64,000 nt of DNA from Streptomyces sp. 130 (GTDB taxonomy: Bacteria > Actinomycetota > Actinomycetes > Streptomycetales > Streptomycetaceae): assembly GCF_007096885.1 (NCBI RefSeq), contig NZ_VJNO01000027.1, positions 1-64,000 of the forward strand. The letters are read 5' to 3'. Below the pieces are notes generated by a model, which searched no databases, was not told where the DNA came from, and was given only the letters and a program-made list of their open reading frames with translations. How positions within the stretch are numbered: position 1 is the stretch's first letter; each line of letters begins with the position of its first letter. Shown here piece after piece: positions 1 to 8,363 of the stretch. The position numbers and the translations under genes were made by a program.

Positions 1-882
1 CCGCCGGCCGCGAGCGGCCGGCGGGCGCCCGGCCTGGCCGCGGGCCGGGCCCTGGGCCGTCGGTTCCTCGACGGGCGGCTGTGCGGGCGGCTGCGCGGCC
101 GGCGCGGGCGCCGGGGTCTCGGCGGGGGGTGCCGGGGGCACCGGGCGGCTGCCGGGGGCGCCGAGCCGCGCGCGGGCGGCGAAGATCCAGTTCTCGGCCC
201 GGGTGATCAGCGGCTCCACCCAGGGCAGGCCCAGCAGGATCAGCAGGCCCGCCGCCCAGCCGAGGAGCACGTCGCTCAGCCAGTGCGTACCGAGGTAGAC
301 CGTCGTCAGGCCGACGCCGAGCGAGACGATGGCGGACATGGCCGACAGATAGCGCCTGGCCCTCGGGGTGGCGGCCAGATAGGCGAGGATGCCCCAGGTC
401 ACGACGGCGTTGGCGGTGTGGCCGGAGGGAAATATATCGCCGCCGGCGAAGAGCTCGGCCGATCCGATCCTGGTCGCGTAGTGCGGGCCGAGCCGGCCGA
501 GGCCGATCTTGACCGCGCCCACCGTCAGGTTGAGCAGCAGCAGCGAGGCGCCGAGCGTCAGCAGCGGACGCAGGGTGTGCTGCCGCCAGGAGCGCCAGCC
601 GAGCCAGCAGGCGACCATGACCGCGGTGGGCCCGCGCTGGCCGAGGACCACGTAGTAGTCCAGGGCGGCGTGGATTTCGGGCCACTGCTGGTAGGGCCGG
701 AAGAGCATGACCTTCCAGTCCAGGGCCACCAGCCAGGACGACATGAGCACGGCAATGACGATGGCCAGATAGAACGCCAACGTCCCGCCGAAGAGAGCGA
801 TGCGGTGACGGCTCATCCGCGGTGTCTCTATCTTCGGCGGTTCCGGCTCCCGGTCCAGCCGGGCGAAGATGTCGGTACGCAC
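1..882 (-). CDS. PAP2-family membrane phosphatase, 3' end cut by window edge
   Basis: Integral membrane phosphatase of the PAP2 (type 2 phosphatidic acid phosphatase) superfamily. Members dephosphorylate lipid phosphates at the outer face of the membrane. The 294 visible codons begin at a GTG (880-882) and read VRTDIFARLDREPEPPKIETPRM. Several hydrophobic helices follow. All three PAP2 motifs are recognisable: KIGLGRLGP, PSGHTANAV (catalytic His) and TVYLGTHWLSDV (nucleophile His). After the last helix the chain becomes Ala/Pro-rich and runs off the left edge without a stop, so the C-terminus is unknown. ATG at 816 (MSRHRIALF) is an alternative start. The substrate cannot be deduced. It is transcribed away from the MFS gene across a 467-bp intergenic region. 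Confidence 0.85.
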   Translation of the reverse strand, partial: MRTDIFARLDREPEPPKIETPRMSRHRIALFGGTLAFYLAIVIAVLMSSWLVALDWKVMLFRPYQQWPEIHAALDYYVVLGQRGPTAVMVACWLGWRSWRQHTLRPLLTLGASLLLLNLTVGAVKIGLGRLGPHYATRIGSAELFAGGDIFPSGHTANAVVTWGILAYLAATPRARRYLSAMSAIVSLGVGLTTVYLGTHWLSDVLLGWAAGLLILLGLPWVEPLITRAENWIFAARARLGAPGSRPVPPAPPAETPAPAPAAQPPAQPPVEEPTAQGPARGQAGRPPAARGRR

Positions 883-1349
883 CCAATCGACGTTACAGGG
901 AGTGAGTGGGCGCGCCTGTCGATCCGGGCGCTTTGTGATGACGATGTGATGTGGAGTATGTCTCAGCCGCCGGGTTTTTCTAGGTTGCCTGAATAACTCC
1001 CCTATTCTTTTCGGCCGATTATGCGATACCTGTTCGACAAGTAATTCGCTGACGCTTGCGAGAATTCCGAAGGGATCTCGAAGTGTGTTTGTCCGTAGCG
1101 TGGCGAAGCGGAACGGAGGGTGTCAGTCCGGTTACCGTACGGCTTCGGGTGGGGGGTCGTACGGTGCCGCCGGGCGGCGCGCGCAGTGGCGTACGCCACA
1201 CCGAGGCGGGTCGGGCGGTATGAGATGGGCCACGTGTGGCCCAGCCGAACTCGCGTACGCTGACGGATCACTCGCCCGTCGACGCCGGGCCCGGACGCCG
1301 CGTCCCGTGGGCCCGCCGAGAGCGAGGGGACCATCTGGGAGGTAGATGC
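883..1349. other. Intergenic region between PAP2 and MFS genes
   Basis: This 467-bp stretch holds no convincing gene. The part from about 955 to 1090 is clearly more AT-rich than its surroundings (runs such as TTTTTCTAGG and CTATTCTTTTCGG) and probably contains the divergent promoters. Closer to the MFS gene it is GC-rich and contains a short palindrome listed separately. Open frames across it have no ribosome site and no recognisable protein content. Confidence 0.6.
1227..1242. promoter_or_regulatory. Palindrome upstream of MFS exporter gene
   Basis: GGGCCAC-GT-GTGGCCC has 7-bp arms around two central bases. It lies 108 bp before the MFS start codon. Its size and position would suit a dimeric repressor such as a MarR or TetR protein, but no regulator gene adjoins it. 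Seen in sequence; role inferred. Confidence 0.35.
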
Positions 1350-3074
1350 ATGTCCGGGACGCCCACCGCCCGAATCCGCCCGCGCGCAGCCGCCGACGGT
1401 GCCAACCGCTGGGTCGTCCTGGTCGTCCTCTGCCTCAGTCTGCTGCTCGTCGCGCTCGACGCGACCGTGCTCCACGTCGCCGTCCCCGCCGTCTCCGAGG
1501 ACCTGCGGCCCAGCGCCGCCGGACTGCTCTGGATCGTGGACGCCTACCCGCTCGTCTGCGCCTCGCTGCTGATCCTCTTCGGCACCCTCGGCGACCGGTT
1601 CGGACGCCGGCGCGTCCTGCTGCTCGGCTACGCCCTCTTCGGCGCCGCCTCGGCCGTCGCCGCCCTGGCCGGCAGCGCGGCGGTGCTCATCGCGGCGCGG
1701 GCCCTGCTCGGCGTCGGCGGGGCGATGATCATGCCCGCGACCCTCTCGATCCTGCGCCAGGTCTTCCCCGACCGGCGCGAACGGGCGGTGGCGATCGGCG
1801 TCTGGTCCGCCGTGGCCGCCGTCGGCGCCGCCACCGGGCCCGTCATCGGCGGCTTCCTCGTCGAGCACTTCTGGTGGGGCTCGGTCTTCCTGGTCAACAT
1901 CCCGCTGATGGCGCTGATCCTCCCAGTCGGCCGGCTGCTGCTCCCCGAGTCCCGGGGCAACGACGACGGGCCCTGGGACGTGCTCGGCGCGCTGATGGCC
2001 GCCGCCGGGGTGCTCGGGGTGGTCCTCGGCGTGAAGCGGGCCGGCACCGGTGAGGACGTGGCCGGCCTCGCGACCCTGCTGCCGCTGCTGCTCGGCGCCG
2101 TCCTGCTGGTCGCCTTCGTGCGCCGCCAGAAACGGCGCACCCACCCGCTGATCGACATCGGCATGTTCGCCCGGCCCGCCTTCTCGACCGCCGTCGGCTG
2201 CATCGTCCTGGCCATGCTCGCCCTGGTCGGCCTCGAGCTCGTCGCCGTCCAGTACCTCCAGCTCGTCCTGGGCCTCAGCCCCCTGGAGACCGGCCTCAGG
2301 CTGCTGCCGCTCACCTTCGCCGCGATGGCCGCCGGCGCCACCGGCTCCCACACGCTGCGCCGGATCGGGCCGCGCCGGATGGTCGGCTGGGGCTTCGTCG
2401 TGACGGCCGCCTCGGTGCTGACGCTCACCGTGATGGGCCGGGACGACCGGCCCGCCCTGCTGGCCGTCGCCTTCGTGGCCCTGGGCTTCGGCCTCCAGAC
2501 GACGCTGTTCGGCGCCTACGAGTCGATGCTCAGCGAGGCCCCCGCCGACCGGGCGGGCGGGGCGGCGGCCATCGGGGAGACCTCCTACCAGCTGGGCGCC
2601 GGCATGGGGATAGCGCTCCTCGGCAGCGTGATGAACGCCGCCTATACGCCCGGCCTCGCGGGCCTGCGGGCCGACGGCGTCCCCGCGTCCGCAGCCGCCG
2701 GGGCCGCCCACTCGCTCGGCGAGGCCTACCAGGAGGCCACGCACCTGGGCGGGCCGCTCGGCGCGGTGCTGCGCACCACGGCCCGGGACGCCTTCATCGC
2801 CGGGCTGCACGTGACCCTGCTGGTCAGCGCGGGGCTCCTGCTGCTCGGGGCGCTGGCCGCGCTGCGGCTGCCCCGGGCGATGGAGTGCGCCCCGAAGCTC
2901 TGCGAGCCCCGGGAGCCGGTGGAGCGCCCGGACGCGCCGGCGCGCGAGGCCGTGGACCGGCCGGACGCGCCGCCGCGGGTGCCGGCGCGGCGCCGGCCGG
3001 GCGGGGCGGCGGGCGCCGGGCACCCTGGACGTCCGGCACACCGGGTCGTAACGTCGGCCCGGCACCGTAACTAA
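1350..3074 (+). CDS. DHA2-family (14-helix) MFS drug exporter
   Basis: Proton-driven major facilitator of the DHA2 (QacA/SmvA/EmrB-like) subfamily, likely exporting toxic or endogenous small molecules across the cytoplasmic membrane. The 574-residue length and the number of hydrophobic stretches fit the 14-helix type. Near the N-terminus are LDATVLHVAVPAV and the loop motif GTLGDRFGRRRVLL (motif A), followed by LLGVGGAMIMPATLSIL and GPVIGGFLVE (motif C-like). The C-terminal tail from about residue 510 is cytoplasmic and rich in Arg, Pro and Glu. The start is ATG 1350 with GGGAGG just upstream; ATG 1346 is in another frame. The TAA stop lies inside a palindromic operator belonging to the next gene. 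The substrate is unknown. Confidence 0.88.
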   Translation: MSGTPTARIRPRAAADGANRWVVLVVLCLSLLLVALDATVLHVAVPAVSEDLRPSAAGLLWIVDAYPLVCASLLILFGTLGDRFGRRRVLLLGYALFGAASAVAALAGSAAVLIAARALLGVGGAMIMPATLSILRQVFPDRRERAVAIGVWSAVAAVGAATGPVIGGFLVEHFWWGSVFLVNIPLMALILPVGRLLLPESRGNDDGPWDVLGALMAAAGVLGVVLGVKRAGTGEDVAGLATLLPLLLGAVLLVAFVRRQKRRTHPLIDIGMFARPAFSTAVGCIVLAMLALVGLELVAVQYLQLVLGLSPLETGLRLLPLTFAAMAAGATGSHTLRRIGPRRMVGWGFVVTAASVLTLTVMGRDDRPALLAVAFVALGFGLQTTLFGAYESMLSEAPADRAGGAAAIGETSYQLGAGMGIALLGSVMNAAYTPGLAGLRADGVPASAAAGAAHSLGEAYQEATHLGGPLGAVLRTTARDAFIAGLHVTLLVSAGLLLLGALAALRLPRAMECAPKLCEPREPVERPDAPAREAVDRPDAPPRVPARRRPGGAAGAGHPGRPAHRVVTSARHRN

Positions 3075-3086
3075 CGCTGCTAGTTT
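3068..3086. promoter_or_regulatory. Operator copy 1 of the AAACTARCAGYGYTAGTTT regulon
   Basis: TAACTAACGCTGCTAGTTT (reverse strand AAACTAGCAGCGTTAGTTA) matches sites at 31265-31283 and 34599-34617. The third site adjoins a TetR gene (33911-34570). This copy sits 29 bp before the start of the GCDH-like gene and overlaps the MFS stop codon. The match is direct; binding by that TetR is inference. Confidence 0.75.
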
Positions 3087-3114
3087 TCGAGCACCCCGCC
3101 GGAGGCACCCCCTC

Positions 3115-4326
3115 ATGTCCACCGCCCCGTCCTCGCCGCCCCCGCCCTTCGACCCCCGCGATCCGATCGGCGTCGACGACCTGCTGAGCCCCGAGGACCT
3201 CGCCATCCGCGACACCGTCCGCACCTGGGCCGCCGACCGCGTCCTGCCGCACATCGCCGAGTGGTACGAGAACGGCGAGCTGCCCGGCATCCGTGAGCTG
3301 GCCCGCGAACTGGGCGCCCTCGGCGCGCTCGGCATGTCGCTCCAGGGCTACGGCTGCGCCGGTGCGACGGCCGTCCAGTACGGGCTGGCCTGCCTGGAGC
3401 TGGAGGCGGCCGACTCCGGCATCCGCTCGCTCGTCTCCGTACAGGGCTCCCTCGCGATGTACGCGATCCACCGCTACGGCTCCGAGGAGCAGAAGCGGCG
3501 GTGGCTGCCCGGCATGGCGGCGGGCGAGACCATCGGCTGCTTCGGCCTCACCGAGCCCGACCACGGATCGGACCCGGCCGCCATGCGCACGTACGCCAAG
3601 CGCGACGGCGAGGACTGGGTGCTCAACGGCCGCAAGATGTGGATCACCAACGGCTCGGTCGCCGGTGTCGCGGTCGTCTGGGCGCAGACCGACGAGGGCC
3701 CGGCCGGCACCGGCATCCGGGGCTTCGTGGTCCCGACGGACGCGCCGGGCTTCTCCGCCCCCGAGATCCGGCACAAGTGGTCGCTGCGCGCCTCGGTCAC
3801 CAGCGAACTGATCCTGGACGAGGTGCGGCTGCCCGCCGACGCCGTCCTGCCCGGGGTCACCGGGCTGCGCGGACCGCTCAGCTGCCTGAGCCACGCCCGC
3901 TACGGCATCGTCTGGGGCGCCATGGGCGCGGCCCGGTCCAGCTTCGAGGCGGCCGTCGACTACGCGCGCACCCGGGAGCAGTTCGGGAAGCCGATCGGAG
4001 GTTTCCAGCTCACCCAGGCCAAGCTGGCCGACATGGCGGTCGAGCTGCACAAGGGCATCCTGCTCGCCCACCACCTGGGCCGGCGGATGGACGCCGGGCG
4101 GCTGCGCCCGGAGCAGGTGAGTTTCGGGAAGCTGAACAACGTGCGGGAGGCCATCGAGATCTGCCGCACCTCGCGCACGATCCTCGGTGCCAACGGGATC
4201 TCGCTGGAGTACCCGGTGATGCGGCACGCGACCAACCTGGAGTCGGTGCTCACCTACGAGGGGACCGTGGAGATGCACCAGCTGGTGCTGGGGAAGGCGC
4301 TCACCGGCCTGGACGCGTTCCGATGA
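3115..4326 (+). CDS. Acyl-CoA dehydrogenase, glutaryl-CoA dehydrogenase-like
   Basis: Cytoplasmic FAD flavoprotein of 403 residues in the acyl-CoA dehydrogenase superfamily. It most resembles glutaryl-CoA dehydrogenases, which oxidise and decarboxylate glutaryl-CoA to crotonyl-CoA in lysine and tryptophan breakdown. Diagnostic stretches are RSLVSVQGSLAMYAIHRYGS, GCFGLTEPDHGSDP, KMWITNGSVAG, and TYEGTVEMHQLVLGKALTG, in which Glu382 is the expected catalytic base. ATG 3115 follows GGAGG with good spacing. The gene stands alone and its promoter carries an operator shared with the aldehyde/alcohol dehydrogenase operon and an acyl-CoA dehydrogenase 30 kb away, so its substrate may belong to that pathway. 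A short/branched-chain substrate is the alternative. Confidence 0.85.
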   Translation: MSTAPSSPPPPFDPRDPIGVDDLLSPEDLAIRDTVRTWAADRVLPHIAEWYENGELPGIRELARELGALGALGMSLQGYGCAGATAVQYGLACLELEAADSGIRSLVSVQGSLAMYAIHRYGSEEQKRRWLPGMAAGETIGCFGLTEPDHGSDPAAMRTYAKRDGEDWVLNGRKMWITNGSVAGVAVVWAQTDEGPAGTGIRGFVVPTDAPGFSAPEIRHKWSLRASVTSELILDEVRLPADAVLPGVTGLRGPLSCLSHARYGIVWGAMGAARSSFEAAVDYARTREQFGKPIGGFQLTQAKLADMAVELHKGILLAHHLGRRMDAGRLRPEQVSFGKLNNVREAIEICRTSRTILGANGISLEYPVMRHATNLESVLTYEGTVEMHQLVLGKALTGLDAFR

Positions 4327-4341
4327 GCGCCCGGAGGGCGG

Positions 4342-4785
4342 TCAGCTCTGGTTGAAGAAGCCGTCGGCCGGCCGGCCGACGGCTTCGCCGTTCATCACCT
4401 GGGTGTCGGCGGGGGTCAGCAGGAAGACGCGGGTGGCGACGCGGTCGATCGACCCGCGCAGTCCGAAGATCAGGCCCGCGGCGAAGTCCACCACGCGCTT
4501 GGCGTCGGCGGAGTCCATGGAGGTGAGGTTCATGATCACCGGGACACCGTCCCGGAAGAGCTCGCCGATGGCCCGGGCGTCCCGGAAGCTGTCCGGGGTG
4601 ACGGTGGCGATCCGGCGGCCCGTCTCCTCGGCGGACTCGGAGGCCACCCGCACCCGGGGATCGGTCACCCACGCCTGACCGGTGCCGGTCCGTGCACCCT
4701 CGGCGTACTCGTCGTCCTCGTAGTACCGCTCGTCGTTGTCCTCTACGAGGCCCAGCCAGGCACTCGCCTTGCGCACCGATCCCAT
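4342..4785 (-). CDS. SepF-like cell-division protein (SflA/SflB type)
   Basis: Small cytosolic protein of 147 residues in the SepF family. SepF anchors FtsZ to the membrane and promotes septation. The N-terminal MGSVRKASAWLGLVEDNDERYYEDDEY resembles the SepF membrane-targeting helix and acidic linker. The C-terminal half (residues about 55-135) is the SepF domain, with VIMNLTSMDSADAKRVVDFAAGLIFGLRGSIDRVATRVFLLTPA. Streptomyces carry a main sepF in the dcw cluster plus SepF-like paralogues (SflA, SflB) that influence FtsZ/DivIVA placement. Absence of ftsZ nearby suggests this is a paralogue. Start ATG 4785 has GAGGAGG upstream. It is convergent with the GCDH-like gene, with 15 bp between stops. 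Confidence 0.85.
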   Translation of the reverse strand: MGSVRKASAWLGLVEDNDERYYEDDEYAEGARTGTGQAWVTDPRVRVASESAEETGRRIATVTPDSFRDARAIGELFRDGVPVIMNLTSMDSADAKRVVDFAAGLIFGLRGSIDRVATRVFLLTPADTQVMNGEAVGRPADGFFNQS

Positions 4786-5091
4786 GGACGCCTCCTCTCA
4801 CCGCGGTTCCTTGGTGTTCCGCATCTCTTTCGTATCCCTATGGTCGTCCATGATGCGGATCGTGCGCCAAGTGGATAGGCGGCGCGCAGGGCATTCGTGA
4901 CGGTACTGGTGCACATGATGTGGCGATTCGTCAGCTTTCGCCCCGGTAAAGGGTGCTGAAGAAAGAAAATATGATCTCCGGGCCGTACGGGTGACATGGG
5001 GGGCGTACGGGTGAACGGGACGCTGGGTACGATGCCGTCGCGTCCGCGCCCGAGCGCGGCGCACACCGCGAACGAAACCCGGGGGACGGCC
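4786..5091. promoter_or_regulatory. Divergent promoter region of sepF-like and DUF5685 genes, with an 11-bp direct repeat
   Basis: No gene is seen in these 306 bp. The sequence from 4800 to 4980 is relatively AT-rich. CGTACGGGTGA occurs twice in direct orientation (4984-4994 and 5004-5014), exactly 20 bp apart, or two helical turns. A possible -10 (TACGAT, 5028-5033) for the rightward gene follows, so the second repeat would cover its -35 region. This looks like a regulator site; the regulator is unknown. Confidence 0.45.
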
Positions 5092-6321
5092 GTGTTCGGA
5101 ATAGTCAGGCCCTGTACGCACCGCCTCTCCGAGAGGCTCAGGACCGAGTGGATGGCCCACCTCTGCGGGCTCTGTCTGGCGCTCCGCTCCGACCACGGGC
5201 AGTTCGCCCGGGTCGTCACCAACTACGACGGCCTGATCGTCTCGGTCCTGACGGAGGCTCAGGCCGAACGCACCCCCGCACAGCGCCGGACGGCCGGGCC
5301 CTGCCCGCTGCGCTCCATGCGCACCGCGCCCGTCGCGCGCGGCGAGGGTGCCCGGCTGGCCGCCGCCGTCTCGCTGGTGCTGGCCTCGGCGAAGGTGCGG
5401 GACCACGTCGCCGACCGGGACGGCCTGTTGGCGCGCCGCCCGGTCGCCGCGGCGGCCCGCCGCGTCGCGGCGGGCTGGGACCGGGCCGGGGCGCGCACCG
5501 GTGCCCAGCTCGGCTTCGACACCGCCGTCCTGGTCGACGCGGTCGACCGGCAGACCGGCATCGAGCTCCTCGCGGGCCCCGGCACCCCGCTGCTGACGGT
5601 CACCGAGCCCACCGAGACCGCCACCGCCGCGGCCTTCGCGCACACCGCCGTCCTCGCGGGCAAGCCGGAGAACGCCGAACCGCTCGCCGAGGCCGGACGC
5701 CTCTTCGGGCGCCTCGCGCACCTGCTGGACGCGGTGGAGGACCAGGAGGCCGACGCGGCGTCGGGAGCCTGGAACCCGCTCACCGCGACCGGCACCTCGC
5801 GCGCGGAGGCCCGGCGGCTGTGCGACGACGCGCTGAGGGGCGTACGGCTGGCGCTGGCGGACGCGGAGTTCACCGATGGCCGGCTCGCCCATGTGCTGCT
5901 GACCCACGAACTGCGGCGCTCGGTGGACCGGGCCTTCGCCACGGACGTCTGCTCGCACCGCGCGGGCGGACCGCCGGCCGCCTCCGGCGAACCGTCAGGA
6001 ACGGCGCCCGCGGGCTCGTTCGGGCCGCCGCCGGGCAACCCGTACGCGCCCACCGGACCGGGCGGGCCCGCCGGGCCCCGGCCGCCCGAGCCGCCGCGCG
6101 ACCGGCGCGGTCTCGTCATGGGCTGCCTGGTGTGGGCGGGGCTCGCCTGCACCTGCCAGATGTGCTGTGGCACCTTCGAGGACCCCTGGTCTCGTCAGCG
6201 GCGCGAAGGGCTGTGCAGCCAGTGCGACTGCGGGGACTGCTGTGACGGCTGCGAGGCGTGCAGCAACTGCTGCGACTGTTGCAGCTGCAGCGACGGCTGT
6301 GACTGCGGGTGCGACTGCTGA
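5092..6321 (+). CDS. DUF5685 family protein with cysteine-rich tail
   Basis: Protein of 409 residues, function unknown, recognised as an actinobacterial DUF5685-type protein from its N-terminus MFGIVRPCTHRL and HLCGLCLALRSDHG. Conserved Cys/His residues in residues 1-110 suggest metal binding. The middle is helical and Ala-rich. A Pro/Gly-rich linker (about residues 300-340) leads to a hydrophobic segment MGCLVWAGLACTCQMCCG. The final 45 residues contain 16 cysteines in CDCGDC, CCDCCSC and CDCGCDC arrangements. Such a tail could bind several zinc, copper or iron ions, or be lipidated near the membrane; both ideas are inference. GTG 5092 is preferred because GGGGGA precedes it and homology-like sequence begins there. 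A longer in-frame start at 4996 lacks support. Confidence 0.7.
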   Translation: MFGIVRPCTHRLSERLRTEWMAHLCGLCLALRSDHGQFARVVTNYDGLIVSVLTEAQAERTPAQRRTAGPCPLRSMRTAPVARGEGARLAAAVSLVLASAKVRDHVADRDGLLARRPVAAAARRVAAGWDRAGARTGAQLGFDTAVLVDAVDRQTGIELLAGPGTPLLTVTEPTETATAAAFAHTAVLAGKPENAEPLAEAGRLFGRLAHLLDAVEDQEADAASGAWNPLTATGTSRAEARRLCDDALRGVRLALADAEFTDGRLAHVLLTHELRRSVDRAFATDVCSHRAGGPPAASGEPSGTAPAGSFGPPPGNPYAPTGPGGPAGPRPPEPPRDRRGLVMGCLVWAGLACTCQMCCGTFEDPWSRQRREGLCSQCDCGDCCDGCEACSNCCDCCSCSDGCDCGCDC

Positions 6322-6403
6322 GGCGGTGTCACCCGCGGGACCCGGTGCCGCGTGGTGGCCGCGTCACGGGATCGCCGCCCCCCGTATGGAAGGGTTGACC
6401 ACC

Positions 6404-7204
6404 ATGAGCACGCACGCACAGCAGCAGGCAGCGCGGGACTGGGAGCGCTGGCGCGAGGAGCGGACCGCCGCGGTCGCGGCGCCGTACGGTCCGCTGTCCC
6501 TCACCGGGACCCACTGGCTCGCGGATTACCTGGAGGGGCGAATTCCGGCCGTCCCGGGCCGGTGGCGCGAGGTGGACGGCGCGTTGGCGCTGGACGCCGT
6601 CCCGGAGGACCGGCTGACCGTCGACGGGAAGCCCTTCGCCGGCGAGGTCCGGCTCGGCGCCGACCGGGGTCCGGTCGACGCCTCCCGGGTCGCGCACGAG
6701 GGGCGCAGGCTCGTCGTGCTCAGCCGGGAGGGCCTGTGGGCGGTCCGGGTCTTCGACCCCGAATCGCCGGCGCGGCGCGCGTTCCGGGCGATCGACGCGA
6801 CCCCGTACGAGCCACGCTGGGCGGTGCCGGGCACCTTCCGCCCGTACCCGGACGCGCGCTCCGTCCGGGTCGAGAACGCCGACGGTGTCGAACGCGGACT
6901 CGGGCTCGCCGGGGAGATCGCCTTCGAGCTGGACGGGGCCGGGCACACGCTCCGGGTCGCCGTCGAGCCGGACGGTTCGCTCTGGGCCGTCTTCGCCGAC
7001 GCCACCAGCGGGAACGGCAGCTACCGCTTCCGTTTCCTGCGGCCCGCCGCGCCGGACGCCGACGGCGCGGTGACCGTCGACTTCAACCGCTCACTGCTGC
7101 CGCCGTGCGCCTTCGCTGACCACTTCATCTGCCCCTTCCCGCCGCCGGGCAACACCCTTCCGGTGGCCGTGGCCGCGGGGGAGCGGAACCGGGTCGACGG
7201 CTGA
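6404..7204 (+). CDS. DUF1684 domain-containing protein
   Basis: Cytosolic protein of 266 residues resembling DUF1684 proteins. These are common in actinobacteria and have no established activity. Visible family features are the N-terminal WERWREERTAAVAAPYGPLSLTGTHWL, a central beta-rich part, and the conserved C-terminal block GSYRFRFLRPAAP...VTVDFNRSLLPPCAF...CPFPPPGNTLPVAV. The start ATG 6404 is about eight bases after GGAAGGG; ATG 6386 is in frame but poorly placed. It begins 82 bp after the DUF5685 gene on the same strand and could be cotranscribed with it, although nothing else links the two. Confidence 0.8.
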   Translation: MSTHAQQQAARDWERWREERTAAVAAPYGPLSLTGTHWLADYLEGRIPAVPGRWREVDGALALDAVPEDRLTVDGKPFAGEVRLGADRGPVDASRVAHEGRRLVVLSREGLWAVRVFDPESPARRAFRAIDATPYEPRWAVPGTFRPYPDARSVRVENADGVERGLGLAGEIAFELDGAGHTLRVAVEPDGSLWAVFADATSGNGSYRFRFLRPAAPDADGAVTVDFNRSLLPPCAFADHFICPFPPPGNTLPVAVAAGERNRVDG

Positions 7205-7391
7205 GGCGGCTGCCGGGCTCAGGCCAAAAGGCGCCCTTGCGCCAGAAGTTGACGCCTTGAATACTCCCGAGCAGCGCTTGTCAGGAGCACGGCGTATCCG
7301 GAATGCGGACGGATCGCCGGGCACCTGACTGCGCCTCACGGGCCCGACCACCCCACAGGCGGGCCCCCGATTCCCCTCGGGAGGAATGACA

Positions 7392-8291
7392 GTGAGGATC
7401 AAGCGCACCACCCCCCTCAGCGGTACCGCCAGACGCACTCGGGCCATCGCCATCGCGGCGGGCCTGGTGGCCGTAGGCGCCCTGGCCGCCCCCACCGCCC
7501 AGGCCAGCTCCAGCGGAACGTACAGCGCCAACCAGCTCGCCGCCGCCAGTGACGCCGTGCTCGGCGCCGACATCGCGGGTACCGCGTGGAGCGTCGACCA
7601 GAAGACCGGGAAGGTCGTGGTCACGGTCGACAGCACGGTCTCCGCGGCGGAGATCAAGCAGATCAAGGACTCCGCGGGCGGCAACGCGGGCGCCCTGCGC
7701 ATCGAGCGCACCCCGGGCAAGTTCAACAAGCTGCTCTCCGGCGGCGACGCGATCTACGCCCCCGGCTGGCGCTGTTCCCTCGGGTTCAACGTCCACAGCG
7801 GCAGCACGTACTACTTCCTGACCGCCGGTCACTGCACCGACGGCAACCCGCCCTGGTACACCAACTCCTCGAACAGCACCTACATAGGCCCGACGGTCGG
7901 CTCCAGCTTCCCGGGCAACGACTACGGAATCGTGCGCTACGACAACACCGCGCTCGCCCACCCGGGCACGGTCGGCAGCGTCACCATCACGGGCGCGGCC
8001 AACGCGACGGTCGGCATGTCCGTGACCCGCCGGGGCTCCACGACCGGCACCCACAGCGGCACCGTCACCGGGCTCAACGCCACGGTCAACTACGGCAACG
8101 GCGATGTCGTCTACGGCATGATCAAGACCAACGTGTGCGCCGAGGGCGGCGACTCGGGCGGTCCGCTCTACTCCGGCAGCAAGGCCATCGGCCTGACCTC
8201 CGGCGGCAGCGGCAACTGCAGCTCCGGCGGTACGACGTTCTTCCAGCCGGTCACCGAGGCGCTGAGCGCGTACGGCGTCAGCCTGAACTGA
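7392..8291 (+). CDS. Streptogrisin-type secreted serine protease (S1 family, chymotrypsin fold)
   Basis: Extracellular serine protease of the streptogrisin A/B (S1E) group, made as a pre-pro-protein of 299 residues. A Sec signal peptide ends near ANA-like APTAQA. A short propeptide (FSANQL-like YSANQLAAASDAVLGADIAGTAW onward) acts as folding chaperone. The mature enzyme starts near IYAPGWRCSLGFNV. The triad is visible: His in FLTAGHC, Asp in GNDYGIV, Ser in EGGDSGGP. Four Cys suit two disulfides. The RBS decides the start: GGGAGG sits seven bases before GTG 7392 but only about one base before ATG 7386, and streptogrisins begin MRIKRT as here. It is followed by a strong terminator. Confidence 0.92.
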   Translation: MRIKRTTPLSGTARRTRAIAIAAGLVAVGALAAPTAQASSSGTYSANQLAAASDAVLGADIAGTAWSVDQKTGKVVVTVDSTVSAAEIKQIKDSAGGNAGALRIERTPGKFNKLLSGGDAIYAPGWRCSLGFNVHSGSTYYFLTAGHCTDGNPPWYTNSSNSTYIGPTVGSSFPGNDYGIVRYDNTALAHPGTVGSVTITGAANATVGMSVTRRGSTTGTHSGTVTGLNATVNYGNGDVVYGMIKTNVCAEGGDSGGPLYSGSKAIGLTSGGSGNCSSGGTTFFQPVTEALSAYGVSLN

Positions 8292-8310
8292 CGTCCGGTC
8301 CCGTACGGAC

Positions 8311-8340
8311 GCATGGCCCCCGGTTCGCCGGGGGCCATGC
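8311..8340. terminator. Bidirectional hairpin terminator between protease and phospholipase genes
   Basis: A perfect 13-bp stem, GCATGGCCCCCGG / CCGGGGGCCATGC, encloses a TTCG tetraloop. It lies between two convergent secreted-enzyme genes and can serve both. No U-tract follows, as is usual in high-GC actinobacteria. Confidence 0.85.
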
Positions 8341-8363
8341 GCGCGAGAGGGGCGGGACGCCGG

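Noticed and set aside
1002..3335. A very long open frame (777 codons) antisense to the MFS and GCDH-like genes
   Set aside because: Its composition is Gly/Arg/Asp/Glu/Gln-rich without domains, which is the expected mirror of high-GC third-position codons on the true strand.
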